From: Sphingomonas sp. OV641
Lineage (GTDB): Bacteria > Pseudomonadota > Alphaproteobacteria > Sphingomonadales > Sphingomonadaceae
Assembly (NCBI RefSeq): GCF_900109205.1
Contig: NZ_FNZB01000006.1
Span: 1-64,000, forward strand
Direction: 5' to 3'
Length of the DNA stretch: 64,000 bases
The notes under the pieces are model-generated. The model was not told the DNA's origin. It saw nothing but the letters and a program-made list of their open reading frames with translations, and made no database searches. Position 1 is the first letter of the stretch, and each line of letters begins with the position of its first letter. Of the stretch, positions 42,059-50,821 are shown piece by piece. Made by a program: the position numbers and the translations under genes.

Positions 42059-42997
42059 TCATGCTGCGAGGGCTTCGGGTTGGTCGATCCCGGGCGCGCC
42101 ACCCGCGGCGGCGTTATGGAGCCAGGTCACCGCCTGCTCGGCTTTCGCCGCGGCCTTGATGATCGCGCTTGAATCGCCCTTCAGGATCTTCAGCCAATGA
42201 TCGACGTAGCTGGCGTGGTTGTCGTGCAGCTCGCCGGGCAGATTGAGGTCGGCGCACACCAGACACTGGCCGATGCAGGCGACCAGCTCCTCGAACGCAT
42301 AGGCGTTGTCGCCGAACTTCTTGCCGAACTCGCGGTTGAGGCGCTGCGGCGCGCCCGAATAATGGACATATTCGTGCGCGAGCGTGCTGGCGTAATGATC
42401 GTCCGAGCGAAACGCGCCGCGCTGCGGTAGCTGGATATAGTCGCCGATCGGCGAATAGAATGCCTGATCGCCGCCATGCCGCACGGTCGCCGGCAGGCCT
42501 CCGAAGAAGGCATCGATCGCGGCGCGGTGCCGGCTCTCGATGCGCGGTTCGGGCGGTGCGGGCACCGGATAATAATACGCCGGGAGACCGTCGATCTGAT
42601 CGACGTTGAACACCGTGTACGAGCGCAGGAACCGGATATTCTTCGTCGCCGCCTCGCCGGTGACGCGGTCCGCCTCGGTTTTCGAGAAGGTCGAATAATA
42701 GACGCTGTGCGCGCCATGCTCGCCGCGCCGTACCTGTCCGCCCAACTCGGTCGCCTGTCGGTAGGTCATCCAGTTGCGGCCAGAGAACCCCTGGGCGTCG
42801 CCGATCGCCCAGAGATAGAGCGCGTTGATGCCGGTGTAGGGCGTGCCGCAATGCCGCAGCGGTCGCCCCCCTGCCCCGGTCAGTCCCCAGGGGCGCGACC
42901 AGGGCAGGACGCCGGCTTCAAGCTTGGCGATTATGAGGTTGGTGATCTCGGCCGCGACATCGCGGCGTGGCGCAGTCGATTTGCGGTGAAAGGTCAT
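42059..42997 (-). CDS. ardC: ArdC-type antirestriction protein
   Basis: The 312-residue product has the ArdC N-terminal single-strand-DNA-binding domain (IIAKLEAGVLPWSRPW, NALYLWAIG, WMTYRQA). A zincin metallopeptidase domain follows with HEYVH (HExxH, 208-212) and a downstream EELVACIGQ glutamate. ArdC protects incoming plasmid DNA from host restriction early in conjugation. It lies in the plasmid's leading or accessory region and fits the modification theme of the neighbourhood. Confidence 0.9.
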   Translation of the reverse strand: MTFHRKSTAPRRDVAAEITNLIIAKLEAGVLPWSRPWGLTGAGGRPLRHCGTPYTGINALYLWAIGDAQGFSGRNWMTYRQATELGGQVRRGEHGAHSVYYSTFSKTEADRVTGEAATKNIRFLRSYTVFNVDQIDGLPAYYYPVPAPPEPRIESRHRAAIDAFFGGLPATVRHGGDQAFYSPIGDYIQLPQRGAFRSDDHYASTLAHEYVHYSGAPQRLNREFGKKFGDNAYAFEELVACIGQCLVCADLNLPGELHDNHASYVDHWLKILKGDSSAIIKAAAKAEQAVTWLHNAAAGGAPGIDQPEALAA

Positions 42998-43043
42998 GGG
43001 AAAGCTCCCTCGATGCGCGGGCCACGCGTGACGGTCCGCGGGT

Positions 43044-43080
43044 AAAAAGAAGGCGGCCGCCCCGGTGAGGGACAGCCGCC
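43044..43080 (-). terminator. Terminator of the ParB-like gene
   Basis: On the minus strand GGCGGC (43075-43080) pairs with GCCGCC (43052-43057), and inner bases pair too. The T run is the complement of 43044-43048. It follows the stop at 43123. Confidence 0.75.
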
Positions 43081-43122
43081 AAGGTGTGCCCGGGAGACGA
43101 ACGGGCCGGGGGTATCGGGGGG

Positions 43123-45171
43123 CTATTCGGCCGCGATCAGCGCCTCGTCGCTGTCGATCCCGGCATCGTCGGCACCGAGATCATCGGTGTCGCCGTAGTC
43201 GTCGTCGTCGAAGCCCTCATCGCCGGGCTCGTCGTCGATTGCCTCGTCGGCACCGGCGACCGACACGAGATCGAACCGCATCGCGTCGGGCACCCAGGCC
43301 AGCGCCGCGTCCTTGGTCTCCGCCTCGGTGATCGCTTCGCCGGCGAACAGCTTCTCGCAGCTGGTCGAGATCTCGCCCTTCTTCGAGGCCATGTAGCGGG
43401 CCGCGAGCGGCGCGCCCCCGACGTTGGTGAGCAGCGCCAGCAGCGTACCCTTCGACACGCGGTCGAAGAAGTTCGCCGAGGTAGGGCGCCACCATTTGGC
43501 GGGTTCGATCTCGAGGATCGAGGCGAGCCGCGCATGGAGCGGGTTGGTGGTGACCGAGCTGTAATCGGGCTTGGCCTCGAGCGAGGTCGCCACCACGACC
43601 GCGAGCCAGGCCGCCTTGGCGTCGTCGCTGAGCGCGCGGAACGCCTCGAACCGCTCGACCGGGTTCGACCCTTCCGTCCACGACGTGTCGAGACCCTCGC
43701 GGGCTTCGGCGATCGCGACCTGCGCCTGCGTGGCGGGCTGATCCTTGGGCATCTGCGGGTCCTGCGGACGCCCTGCCCGAACCGTCGTCCCGTAGCGGCC
43801 GTAGCCGTGGCTGGGGTCGGCGAGGCAGAACAGCATATAGTCGAGCGCGAGCCCCGGATCGCCGAGGATCGAGGCGGCGAGGATGTCGCGGCGCTGGACC
43901 GCCAGTTCGTCATGGAGCCGCGCGCTGAGCGGCTTGCCGCCAGGAGCGACCGCCTCGGGCGGCAGGTCGGCGGTGCGACGCGACGACGGCGACGACGGCA
44001 GCGGCCGATCGTCCCCGGGCAGGCGGATCGGCGTTTCGCTGTAATAGGTCGTGTCGAGCGTCATCTTGCCGTCGCGGCCGAGCGTCAGGAAGACGCCGAC
44101 CTGGCCCTTGACCTCGTCGGTCAGCTCGGGCGCCTTGTCGTGGATCGCCTGATATTCCTCGCGCAGCCGATCCGATTCCGCATCGAGCGCGGCATAGGTG
44201 TCGTCATCGATACCCTCGTCCTCCATATCGCTCTCGATGACCTGCACGCGCTCCTCGATCTTGTCGCAGCGCGTCTGTTCCTCGTCCGTCAGCGGCGCTG
44301 CCGGCAGCGTCACGCGGTGGAGGTCGGACGTGATGCCGTAGAGGCTGGTCGTGGCGACGGGGCGCACCCATGCGACGCCCAGTTCCTCGCCGAGCCGCTT
44401 GGCCTCGGCCTCCATCAGCGAGGCAGCGAGCGTCTGCGCGAGTTCCGGGTCGGTCCAGCGGTCACCGTCCTCGCTGAACAGTTCGCGCTCGATGCGGCCG
44501 CCCGCGGCGACATAGGCATCGGCACCGACCAGGATCGCGATCGGATCCGTCGCCTTCATCGTGTCGTTGGCGATCGCGCGACGGATCTGGTCGGCGTTGA
44601 CGTAGGACGAGTGACCATACTGCTCGAACACGCGCTCCTGCTTGGCCTTGTCGGCCGTCGAGCCGTAGGCCTTGGCCATCTCGTAGGAGATCTTGCCCGC
44701 GGCCAGGGCTTCGAAGATCGGTTCGGCAAGATCGGCGAGGCGCAGCCGTCCCTCGATGAAGCGGCGGGTCTGGCCAAACCGTTTGGCGACCGCGTCGACG
44801 TCACCGTCGGTCTTGAGGAAGTGCTGGAACGCGACGCATTCCTCGGCGACGGTCATCTGCTCGCGCTGGAAATTCTCGGTCAGCGACACCTCGCGCAGGT
44901 CCGCCTCGTCGCCGGTGATGATCTTGACCGGCACGTCATAGTCGGCGGCAACGATCTCGCCGGCTTCGGCCAGCATCATCGCACCGAGATAGCGGCGATC
45001 GCCGGCGATTATCTCGAACATGCCCTTCGGGCGGGCGGCGGTCACCAGCAGGTTCTGCATGATGCCGCGAGCGCGGATGCTGGCGGCCATCGCCTCGATA
45101 TTCTTGGGCGGGGTGGTGCGCACGTTCTTCTCGGAACGCTTCAGCTTCGCGAGTTTGACGGTCTGGGTCAT
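43123..45171 (-). CDS. ParB/Srx-domain protein with large C-terminal extension
   Basis: The 682-residue product has an N-terminal ParB/Srx domain (about 1-120): IIAGDRRYLGAMMLAEAG and SLTENFQREQMT. A helix-turn-helix part (DAVAKRFGQTRRFIEGRLRL) follows, then a long coiled and acidic extension ending in D/E repeats. Such large plasmid ParB-like proteins are not the usual partition factor; the par locus at 54.3-55.3 kb is separate. It may bind DNA or act as a CTPase. It lies downstream of the large methylase-helicase, a combination seen on many alphaproteobacterial plasmids. Confidence 0.85.
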   Translation of the reverse strand: MTQTVKLAKLKRSEKNVRTTPPKNIEAMAASIRARGIMQNLLVTAARPKGMFEIIAGDRRYLGAMMLAEAGEIVAADYDVPVKIITGDEADLREVSLTENFQREQMTVAEECVAFQHFLKTDGDVDAVAKRFGQTRRFIEGRLRLADLAEPIFEALAAGKISYEMAKAYGSTADKAKQERVFEQYGHSSYVNADQIRRAIANDTMKATDPIAILVGADAYVAAGGRIERELFSEDGDRWTDPELAQTLAASLMEAEAKRLGEELGVAWVRPVATTSLYGITSDLHRVTLPAAPLTDEEQTRCDKIEERVQVIESDMEDEGIDDDTYAALDAESDRLREEYQAIHDKAPELTDEVKGQVGVFLTLGRDGKMTLDTTYYSETPIRLPGDDRPLPSSPSSRRTADLPPEAVAPGGKPLSARLHDELAVQRRDILAASILGDPGLALDYMLFCLADPSHGYGRYGTTVRAGRPQDPQMPKDQPATQAQVAIAEAREGLDTSWTEGSNPVERFEAFRALSDDAKAAWLAVVVATSLEAKPDYSSVTTNPLHARLASILEIEPAKWWRPTSANFFDRVSKGTLLALLTNVGGAPLAARYMASKKGEISTSCEKLFAGEAITEAETKDAALAWVPDAMRFDLVSVAGADEAIDDEPGDEGFDDDDYGDTDDLGADDAGIDSDEALIAAE

Positions 45172-45300
45172 CTATCGTCTCCATGAGCGGGAAAGTGTCC
45201 GGTGCACGGGTGTTTCCCCCGACCCGGACACCCCCCCCGCTCCTTCTCCCCTCTCGTTTCCCGCTTGGGCGGGAGGGCGACTGGGGCTCGCCGACAAGCG

Positions 45301-45326
45301 GCTACCTTGCTGCTAGCTGGCTGTTA
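45301..45326. repeat. Isolated copy of the AGCTAGC-type (par-like) repeat
   Basis: GCTACCTTGCTGCTAGCTGG then CTGTTA matches the repeated words around the parA/RHH locus. It lies in the gap between the methylase-helicase C-terminal half and the ParB-like gene. Confidence 0.45.
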
Positions 45327-45335
45327 TCGTGCCGG

Positions 45336-47096
45336 TCAGGCCATCAGCTTTGCGAGAACCGCATCGGCCGTCTCGACGGGGATGAAGACGCGCGTCTTGT
45401 AGGCGATGATCTCTGTGAAGCAGCCGATCGACTTGAGCCACGCGAGCTGGTCGGCCGGTGCGCCGCTGATCTCGATGCGCGGCTTGGCGTTGACGCGTAC
45501 GCGCTTCACCTCGCACACGAACGGTCGCCGGATCGTGACCGTCCCGCCCTCCATCGCGGCGCGCGCGACCTCGGCCGGGCTGAGCACGTCGTTGCTGTCG
45601 AGGCCCATCTTCGAGAACAGCGCCGGCACGTCGCCCGGGAACACCATGCGCCCGAGCCAGGAGCGACCCTCGGCATCGACCACGCGGTTGACCACGAGAT
45701 GGTCGCTCGGCAGCGCCGACCAGATCGGCAGCAGAAGGCCGGTCGCGAGCCGGATCGTCTCGACGTCGAGCTTGCCGCGGATCTCGTCGACCTCGGCCGA
45801 CCATTCCGCCTCGAACCGTGCGCGGCTGCATTCCTCCCAGGCCGTCTCGTAGAGATCGTCGAGTGCGAGATATTCGTGCCGGGTCGGACGCATCAGTTCG
45901 ATGCGCGACACCGCCACCCCGTCCTCGGTCAGCCAGGAGCGCGCGTTGGTGCGCAGCGCGACCTTGCCCGACTTGCCGTTGCGCACGAACACGGCGGTCT
46001 GGTCGGTATCGGCGATGCGCAGCACGCGCTCGAGCGACATGGGGTTGCGGCGCCGGGTCACCTCGATCGTCAGCAGGTGCGAGGTCGCCTTGCTGACCGG
46101 GTCGGTGCGCAGGATCGTATCGTCGAGCACGGTCGCGGTCTCGACCGTCATCGTCTCGACGCCGACATCGAGTGTCCCCGCCTCGCGCGCGGCCGCGACC
46201 CGTGCCTCGACCAGCGCCAGGAATTCGTCAAAGATGCAGTTCTGGAGCCCGATCGGCAGCGCCAGCAACCGGTTGAGCCAGCGCTGGATGGGCGGGAGAT
46301 CCTCCTTCAACACGCCGTCGGTATCGAGCAGTTCCAGGCCGGTGCGATGCTGGAAATCGGTGAGGTTGGTGCTGGTCAGCTTCCCCGCGACGAGCAGGTG
46401 ATACCAGCTGATGAGCGCCGCCTTGGCGTAGTCGCTTTCGAGATTATCGGCCGGGTCGAACAGATTCTGCCCCCCGGTCTGGCGCTGGCCGCGCGTCAGA
46501 GCGCCGAGGCTGTCTAGACGCCGCGCGATGGTCGAGGTGAACCTGAGTTCGCCCTTGCAGTCGGTCGTGACGGGCCGGAACAGGGGCGAGCAGGCCTGAT
46601 GCGTGCGGTGGGTACGTCCCAGGCCCTGGATCGCGCGATCGGCCCTCCAGCCCGGCTCCAGGAGCAGATGCGCGCGTTGCTGCTGGTTCTTCGCATCGAG
46701 GCTGGCATGATAAGACCGCCCGGTCCCGCCGGCGTCGGAGAAGACCAGGATGCGCTTGGTGCCTTCCATGAAGGCGGCGGAATCGGCCTGCGTGGCGCGG
46801 GCCGAGCGCGATTCGAGCTTCTGCCCTCCCCCGCTCACCGTGATGAGGCGCTTGGTGCGCCCCGTCACCTCGGCGACCATCTCGGTGCCGAACCGGGTGA
46901 TGATGGCATCGAGCACGGCCGCGATCGGCGGCAGCGCGCAAAGCTGCTCGACCAGATTGTCGCGCTCGGCTTCGGCTTCGGGGTTGGTGACCGGGTGGCC
47001 GCTCTCGTCGAACAGCGGTCGCGAGCGCACCTCGCCGGTGTCATCGCGGAAGAAGGTCATCTGCTGGACCGGGAATGCCCGCGTCAGATAGTCGAT
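45336..47096 (-). CDS. C-terminal part of a strawberry-notch-like methylase-helicase, severed by the RIT element
   Basis: This is the 3' part of the gene whose 5' part is at 50819-53275. It contains the second helicase lobe: RILVFSDAGGTGRSYHA and AIQGLGRTHRTHQACSPLF. The frame is open across the RIT end and up to 47243, where an ATG at 47168 in the element's inverted repeat (SD GGAGTG) could start it as MENRRKPAPPAA. Joining ATC-GAC at the junction restores one frame with the 5' part, for a protein of about 1,400 residues, the usual size. Whether this half is made alone is unknown. Confidence 0.8.
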   Translation of the reverse strand: MDYLTRAFPVQQMTFFRDDTGEVRSRPLFDESGHPVTNPEAEAERDNLVEQLCALPPIAAVLDAIITRFGTEMVAEVTGRTKRLITVSGGGQKLESRSARATQADSAAFMEGTKRILVFSDAGGTGRSYHASLDAKNQQQRAHLLLEPGWRADRAIQGLGRTHRTHQACSPLFRPVTTDCKGELRFTSTIARRLDSLGALTRGQRQTGGQNLFDPADNLESDYAKAALISWYHLLVAGKLTSTNLTDFQHRTGLELLDTDGVLKEDLPPIQRWLNRLLALPIGLQNCIFDEFLALVEARVAAAREAGTLDVGVETMTVETATVLDDTILRTDPVSKATSHLLTIEVTRRRNPMSLERVLRIADTDQTAVFVRNGKSGKVALRTNARSWLTEDGVAVSRIELMRPTRHEYLALDDLYETAWEECSRARFEAEWSAEVDEIRGKLDVETIRLATGLLLPIWSALPSDHLVVNRVVDAEGRSWLGRMVFPGDVPALFSKMGLDSNDVLSPAEVARAAMEGGTVTIRRPFVCEVKRVRVNAKPRIEISGAPADQLAWLKSIGCFTEIIAYKTRVFIPVETADAVLAKLMA

Positions 47097-47185
47097 CACG
47101 GCTTCTTTGCAGTCGCAGTTTATGTCGAGCGTGGCGGCGGGAGGCGCAGGTTTCCTTCGGTTTTCCATGATTTCACTCCAGATAA
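47097..47185. repeat. Left terminal inverted repeat of the RIT element
   Basis: It starts CACGGCTTCTTTGCAGTCGC and is the inverted match of 50713-50801. Read outward (minus strand) it carries an SD-like GGAGTG and an ATG. Confidence 0.85.
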
Positions 47186-47224
47186 CTACGGTTCCGTCGA
47201 CCTCAGCAAGTCGAAGGAGCCAAC

Positions 47225-48772
47225 ATGCGAACACGATCATCACTGCCGTTTCGGACTGCCCCGCTCAGGGTCGAAGACCCGCCCAGTCACGGCGCTCTTC
47301 TCACCGCATTCCTCTCCTCTCTGTCCCTCGACGAGAAGTCAGGCTGTGCGGTTCTGTATGGCGCGGCGGTCCGCCATTTCCTGCATTGGCTGGAGCGGCA
47401 TAGGACCGCGATCCGCACGATTGACGATCAGGTTGTCCGGCGGTTCGAGAAGCATCGGTGCCGGTGCCACCGGTATTCGGCGCAGCAAGCGCACTACAAG
47501 GCTGACCAAGCAGCAAGGGTCAGGCGCTTCGTCCGGTTCCTCGAAGATCAAGGCTACGTCGAAGTCGACGACGGGATCGACGATCTGCCACGGCACCTCG
47601 CCGACTATTCCGATGCGATCGGCCGCCTGCAACTCGCCGAGGGACCCGTGCAGGCCTATCGGTCCGAGGCCGAGCATTTCATGGCCTGGCTTCGCATTAC
47701 GCGACGCCAATGGATCGATATCGACGACACGATCATCGACCAGTACGCTGCGCATGATTGCCGATGCCCGGTATGGCGCAAGCGCGGCAAGCTGGTCGCC
47801 ACGGGCACGAAGCGGCGGCGGCGATGCGCACGGCACTTCGTCGAGTTCCTGCGAGGCCGCGGTGTCATCCCATCGGTTGAATCGGTGGCTGACGATGACC
47901 CGCACATGTCGGCTTACCTCACGTGGCTCAAGCAACATCGCGGCGCCACCGATGAGACGATCCGGCGCTACCGGACCGATATCAGACGGCTCATGCCGAT
48001 GCTGGGCGAGCCTTCGCAATGGGATGCCGCCGAACTCAGGAGCGCATTTCAACGACGAAGCAAGGAGACGCCGGGCTCGGCATCGCTGCTCGTCACGATA
48101 ATGAGGAGCTACATCCGGTTTCTGGTCGTGCGTGGCGAGTGCCGGCCTGCATTGTTGCATGCAGTTCCATCAGTGCAGCGCTACCGCCTTTCGACGCTGC
48201 CGCGCCACGTCGACCCGGCAACGATCGAGAGGATCATTGCGGCCTGCCCGACAGATCGTCCGGTAGAAGTCCGGGACAAGGCCATCATTCTCCTGCTCGC
48301 CAGGCTCGGCCTGAGGGCTGCCGATGTTCAGGACATGCGTCTCGACGACATCGACTGGCGGTCCGGCCACCTGACGGTCAAGGGCAAGACGCGTCGACCG
48401 GACCGTCTGCCATTGCCGCAGGATGTCGGCGACGCGATCTTGGCATATCTTGCGGCAGCCCGCCCGGAGGCCGCCGAAGAGCATCTGTTCCTGCGTGCAC
48501 AAGCACCGTTTCGGCCATTCCGCTCGTCCGCCGAGATCGCGGGCATCGTCGCTCGAACGCGCGACCGCGGTGGGATCGAAGGAGTGCCGACCGGGTCGCA
48601 CATATTCCGGCATTCGCTTGCCACCAACCTGCTGCGCGCGGGCGCAGGCCTGGAGTCCGTTGGGACCATCCTGCGTCACAGCTCGCCTGAGACCACTGCC
48701 ATCTACGCCAAGGTCGATCTGCCGATGCTCATGAAGATCGCGCAGCCATGGCCGGGAGAACCGTCATGCTGA
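47225..48772 (+). CDS. RIT tyrosine recombinase 1
   Basis: The 515-residue product is a long tyrosine recombinase, the first of three in the element. The catalytic residues are visible: R in LGLRAADV, HIFRHS for HxxR, then LRHSSPETTAIYAK with the nucleophilic Tyr. The N-terminal half contains HCRCHRYS and DCRCPVWRKRG, two Cys-rich elements likely binding zinc. The ATG at 47225 follows AGGAG. Its stop overlaps the next gene. The three proteins together are thought to move the element. Confidence 0.9.
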   Translation: MRTRSSLPFRTAPLRVEDPPSHGALLTAFLSSLSLDEKSGCAVLYGAAVRHFLHWLERHRTAIRTIDDQVVRRFEKHRCRCHRYSAQQAHYKADQAARVRRFVRFLEDQGYVEVDDGIDDLPRHLADYSDAIGRLQLAEGPVQAYRSEAEHFMAWLRITRRQWIDIDDTIIDQYAAHDCRCPVWRKRGKLVATGTKRRRRCARHFVEFLRGRGVIPSVESVADDDPHMSAYLTWLKQHRGATDETIRRYRTDIRRLMPMLGEPSQWDAAELRSAFQRRSKETPGSASLLVTIMRSYIRFLVVRGECRPALLHAVPSVQRYRLSTLPRHVDPATIERIIAACPTDRPVEVRDKAIILLLARLGLRAADVQDMRLDDIDWRSGHLTVKGKTRRPDRLPLPQDVGDAILAYLAAARPEAAEEHLFLRAQAPFRPFRSSAEIAGIVARTRDRGGIEGVPTGSHIFRHSLATNLLRAGAGLESVGTILRHSSPETTAIYAKVDLPMLMKIAQPWPGEPSC

Positions 48773-49680
48773 ACATGCACATTTCCAGATACGTCTCGCT
48801 CCATCGCAGCTTGGGACGGAAGTTCTCCGAACAGGAACGCTTGCTGCGCCAATACGCCGATTTCGCCGGCCGCGCCGGTGACCGGCACACCCAAGTGCAG
48901 CGCATTTACGACTGGTGCCACACGGCAAGCTCGCAGAACGTGGCCCGCCATAGGTTCGACGCCGTACGTAACTTCAGCCTTTTCGCTCATGCTGAGGATC
49001 CAGCTCACGAGGTTCCGCCTGCGGGCGTCTTCGGTCGGGGCAAGCGGCCACGCCCGACCCCGACCATCATCGAACCGGAACAGGTCCGGGCGATCATGAC
49101 CGCGGTATTGGACGTTGCGCCCCAAGGCACGATCAGCCCGTACACGTATCATTATCTGTTCGGCCTGCTGGCGGCGACAGGTCTCCGGATTTCCGAGGCC
49201 CTCGCTCTTCAATGCAACGATCTGGTCGAGGATGGCCTGATCGTCCGCAACGGCAAGTTCGGCAAGCAGCGGCTGATTACCCTGCAGCCATCGACCCGTC
49301 AGGCGCTCGAAGCATATCTCGCCACCCGGGCAAGGCTTGGCGCTACGGGCAATGACCTGTTCGTGACCATTCGGGGGAGGGCACCACACAAGGTGCGCGC
49401 CCACGTGGTGTTCGTCAGGCTGGCCCGGCAGCTCGGATACCGCGGACCGACCGGAACGGCCGGGATGCGGTTACACGACCTGCGGCACACTTTCGCCGTG
49501 CGTTCCCTTGAGTCCTGTCCGCGCGACAGGGAAGCCATCGCACACCACGTGGCCGGACTCAGCGTATATCTGGGGCATGCGTCGGTCGCCAACACCTATT
49601 GGTATCTCGAGGCCACTCCGGTGCTGCTGCGCGATATTGCTGCCGCCAGCGAGCAACTTTACCGGGGAGAAGCGGCATGA
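48748..49680 (+). CDS. RIT tyrosine recombinase 2
   Basis: The 310-residue product has GLRISEALAL, HDLRHTFAV (HxxR) and LGHASVANTYWYLE with the catalytic Tyr. It begins inside the first gene (ATG 48748; another at 48766 overlaps the stop as ATGCTGA) and ends in an ATGA overlap with the third. This is a typical middle RIT recombinase. Confidence 0.9.
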   Translation: MAGRTVMLNMHISRYVSLHRSLGRKFSEQERLLRQYADFAGRAGDRHTQVQRIYDWCHTASSQNVARHRFDAVRNFSLFAHAEDPAHEVPPAGVFGRGKRPRPTPTIIEPEQVRAIMTAVLDVAPQGTISPYTYHYLFGLLAATGLRISEALALQCNDLVEDGLIVRNGKFGKQRLITLQPSTRQALEAYLATRARLGATGNDLFVTIRGRAPHKVRAHVVFVRLARQLGYRGPTGTAGMRLHDLRHTFAVRSLESCPRDREAIAHHVAGLSVYLGHASVANTYWYLEATPVLLRDIAAASEQLYRGEAA

Positions 49681-50681
49681 CGGCACTCGCTCCGCATCTC
49701 TCGATCTACCTGCGCGAACATCTGCCGCGCGAACGTGCTGTCAGTCCGCACACGGTGAAGACCTATGCCAATTGCTTCGTCCTCCTGGTCCAGTTCGCTG
49801 CCGATCGGCTGAAGCGTCGGCCGACCGATCTCGAGATCGAGGATCTCGGCACCGACATGATCATGGCCTTCCTTGACCATGTCGAGAACGGTCGCGGCAG
49901 CTGTGTTCGGACCCGCAATGGCAGGCTCGCCGCGATCCGGTCCTTCTTCCGCTACATCGAGTATCGTATTCCGGCCTGCCTAGATCAGGCCCTTCGCGTC
50001 AGATCGATCCCTACCAAGAAGACCGACAAGGCGCTGATCGACTACCTCGACCGGGCAGAGATCAAGGCTTTGCTCGACGCCCCGGATCCCCGGACACGCC
50101 TCGGCACCCGCGATCGCGCAATGCTGCATCTGGCCTATGCTGGCGGGCTGAGGGTGTCGGAACTCGTAACGCTACAACTGCGCGATTTCCCGGACCGCTC
50201 GCTTTCGACCGTGCACATCTTGGGCAAGGGTCGGCGTGAACGGGTCCTCCCGCTCTGGAAGGAGACCCAGTTCGCATTGCGCGCGTGGCTTGCGATCCGC
50301 CCCGAAGCCGAGGTCGCCGAGATATTCCTCAATGCCAACGGGCAGCCGATGACACGCGACGGGTTTGCGTTCCGTTTGGCCGAGCACGTCAAGACCGCGG
50401 CAACGAAGCAGCCGTCGATCCTTGGAAAGCGCGTGACACCGCACGTGCTGCGCCATTCCTGCGCAATGCACACGCTCGCGGCGACAGGGGACATTCGCAA
50501 AGTCGCATTGTGGCTCGGCCATGCCAGCATCCAGAGCACCGAGACCTATTTGCGCGCCGATCCCGAGGAGAAGCTGCAGATTCTCGCGGCGCACGGCGCT
50601 CCTGCCATCAAGCCCGGGCGCTTCAAGCCGCCATCCGATGCCCTGATCACGATGCTCACCGACGTTCGAAGGCGGGCCTAG
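49677..50681 (+). CDS. RIT tyrosine recombinase 3
   Basis: The 334-residue product has an N-terminal core-binding domain (SPHTVKTYANCFVLLVQFAA), then GLRVSELVTL, HVLRHSCAMH (HxxR) and LGHASIQSTETYLRA with the catalytic Tyr. I prefer the ATG at 49677 because it overlaps the stop of the second gene by 4 bp; the open frame extends 26 codons further upstream without features. It completes the trio and ends about 30 bp before the right inverted repeat. Confidence 0.9.
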   Translation: MTALAPHLSIYLREHLPRERAVSPHTVKTYANCFVLLVQFAADRLKRRPTDLEIEDLGTDMIMAFLDHVENGRGSCVRTRNGRLAAIRSFFRYIEYRIPACLDQALRVRSIPTKKTDKALIDYLDRAEIKALLDAPDPRTRLGTRDRAMLHLAYAGGLRVSELVTLQLRDFPDRSLSTVHILGKGRRERVLPLWKETQFALRAWLAIRPEAEVAEIFLNANGQPMTRDGFAFRLAEHVKTAATKQPSILGKRVTPHVLRHSCAMHTLAATGDIRKVALWLGHASIQSTETYLRADPEEKLQILAAHGAPAIKPGRFKPPSDALITMLTDVRRRA

Positions 50682-50712
50682 CCCGGCTCCGGACAACCCC
50701 CTGGCACTCATA

Positions 50713-50801
50713 TTATCTGGAGTGAAATCATGGAAAACCGAAGGAAACCTGCGCCTCCCGCCACCACGCTCGACATAAACTGCGACTGCAAAGAAGCCGT
50801 G
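50713..50801. repeat. Right terminal inverted repeat of the RIT element
   Basis: It runs from TTATCTGGAGTGAAATCATG to AAGAAGCCGTG and mirrors the left repeat. Read outward it also holds the SD-ATG unit, but the frame ends at TAA in the palindrome. Confidence 0.85.
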
Positions 50802-50821
50802 TAATGTTGAGCTCAACATTA
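50802..50821. repeat. 20-bp perfect palindrome at the right end of the RIT element
   Basis: Two exact 10-bp arms (TAATGTTGAG/CTCAACATTA) lie between the right inverted repeat and the helicase gene and provide the stop that truncates the 5' part. Confidence 0.8.

Larger units (their letters stand above)
47097..50821. mobile_element. RIT element (three tyrosine recombinases)
   Basis: The element is bounded by 89-bp inverted repeats at 47097-47185 and 50713-50801 with one mismatch. A 20-bp palindrome (50802-50821, TAATGTTGAG plus its mirror) lies at the right end only. Three overlapping rightward recombinase genes fill it. The arrangement matches Recombinase-In-Trio elements. It sits inside the methylase-helicase gene; the flanks share GAT (47094-47096 and 50822-50824), a possible 3-bp duplication or overlap. 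Confidence 0.9.

Noticed and set aside
43084..45186. 700-codon open frame on the + strand opposite the ParB-like gene
   Set aside because: It is a GC-driven antisense shadow; the minus-strand frame has a recognised ParB/Srx domain and terminator.
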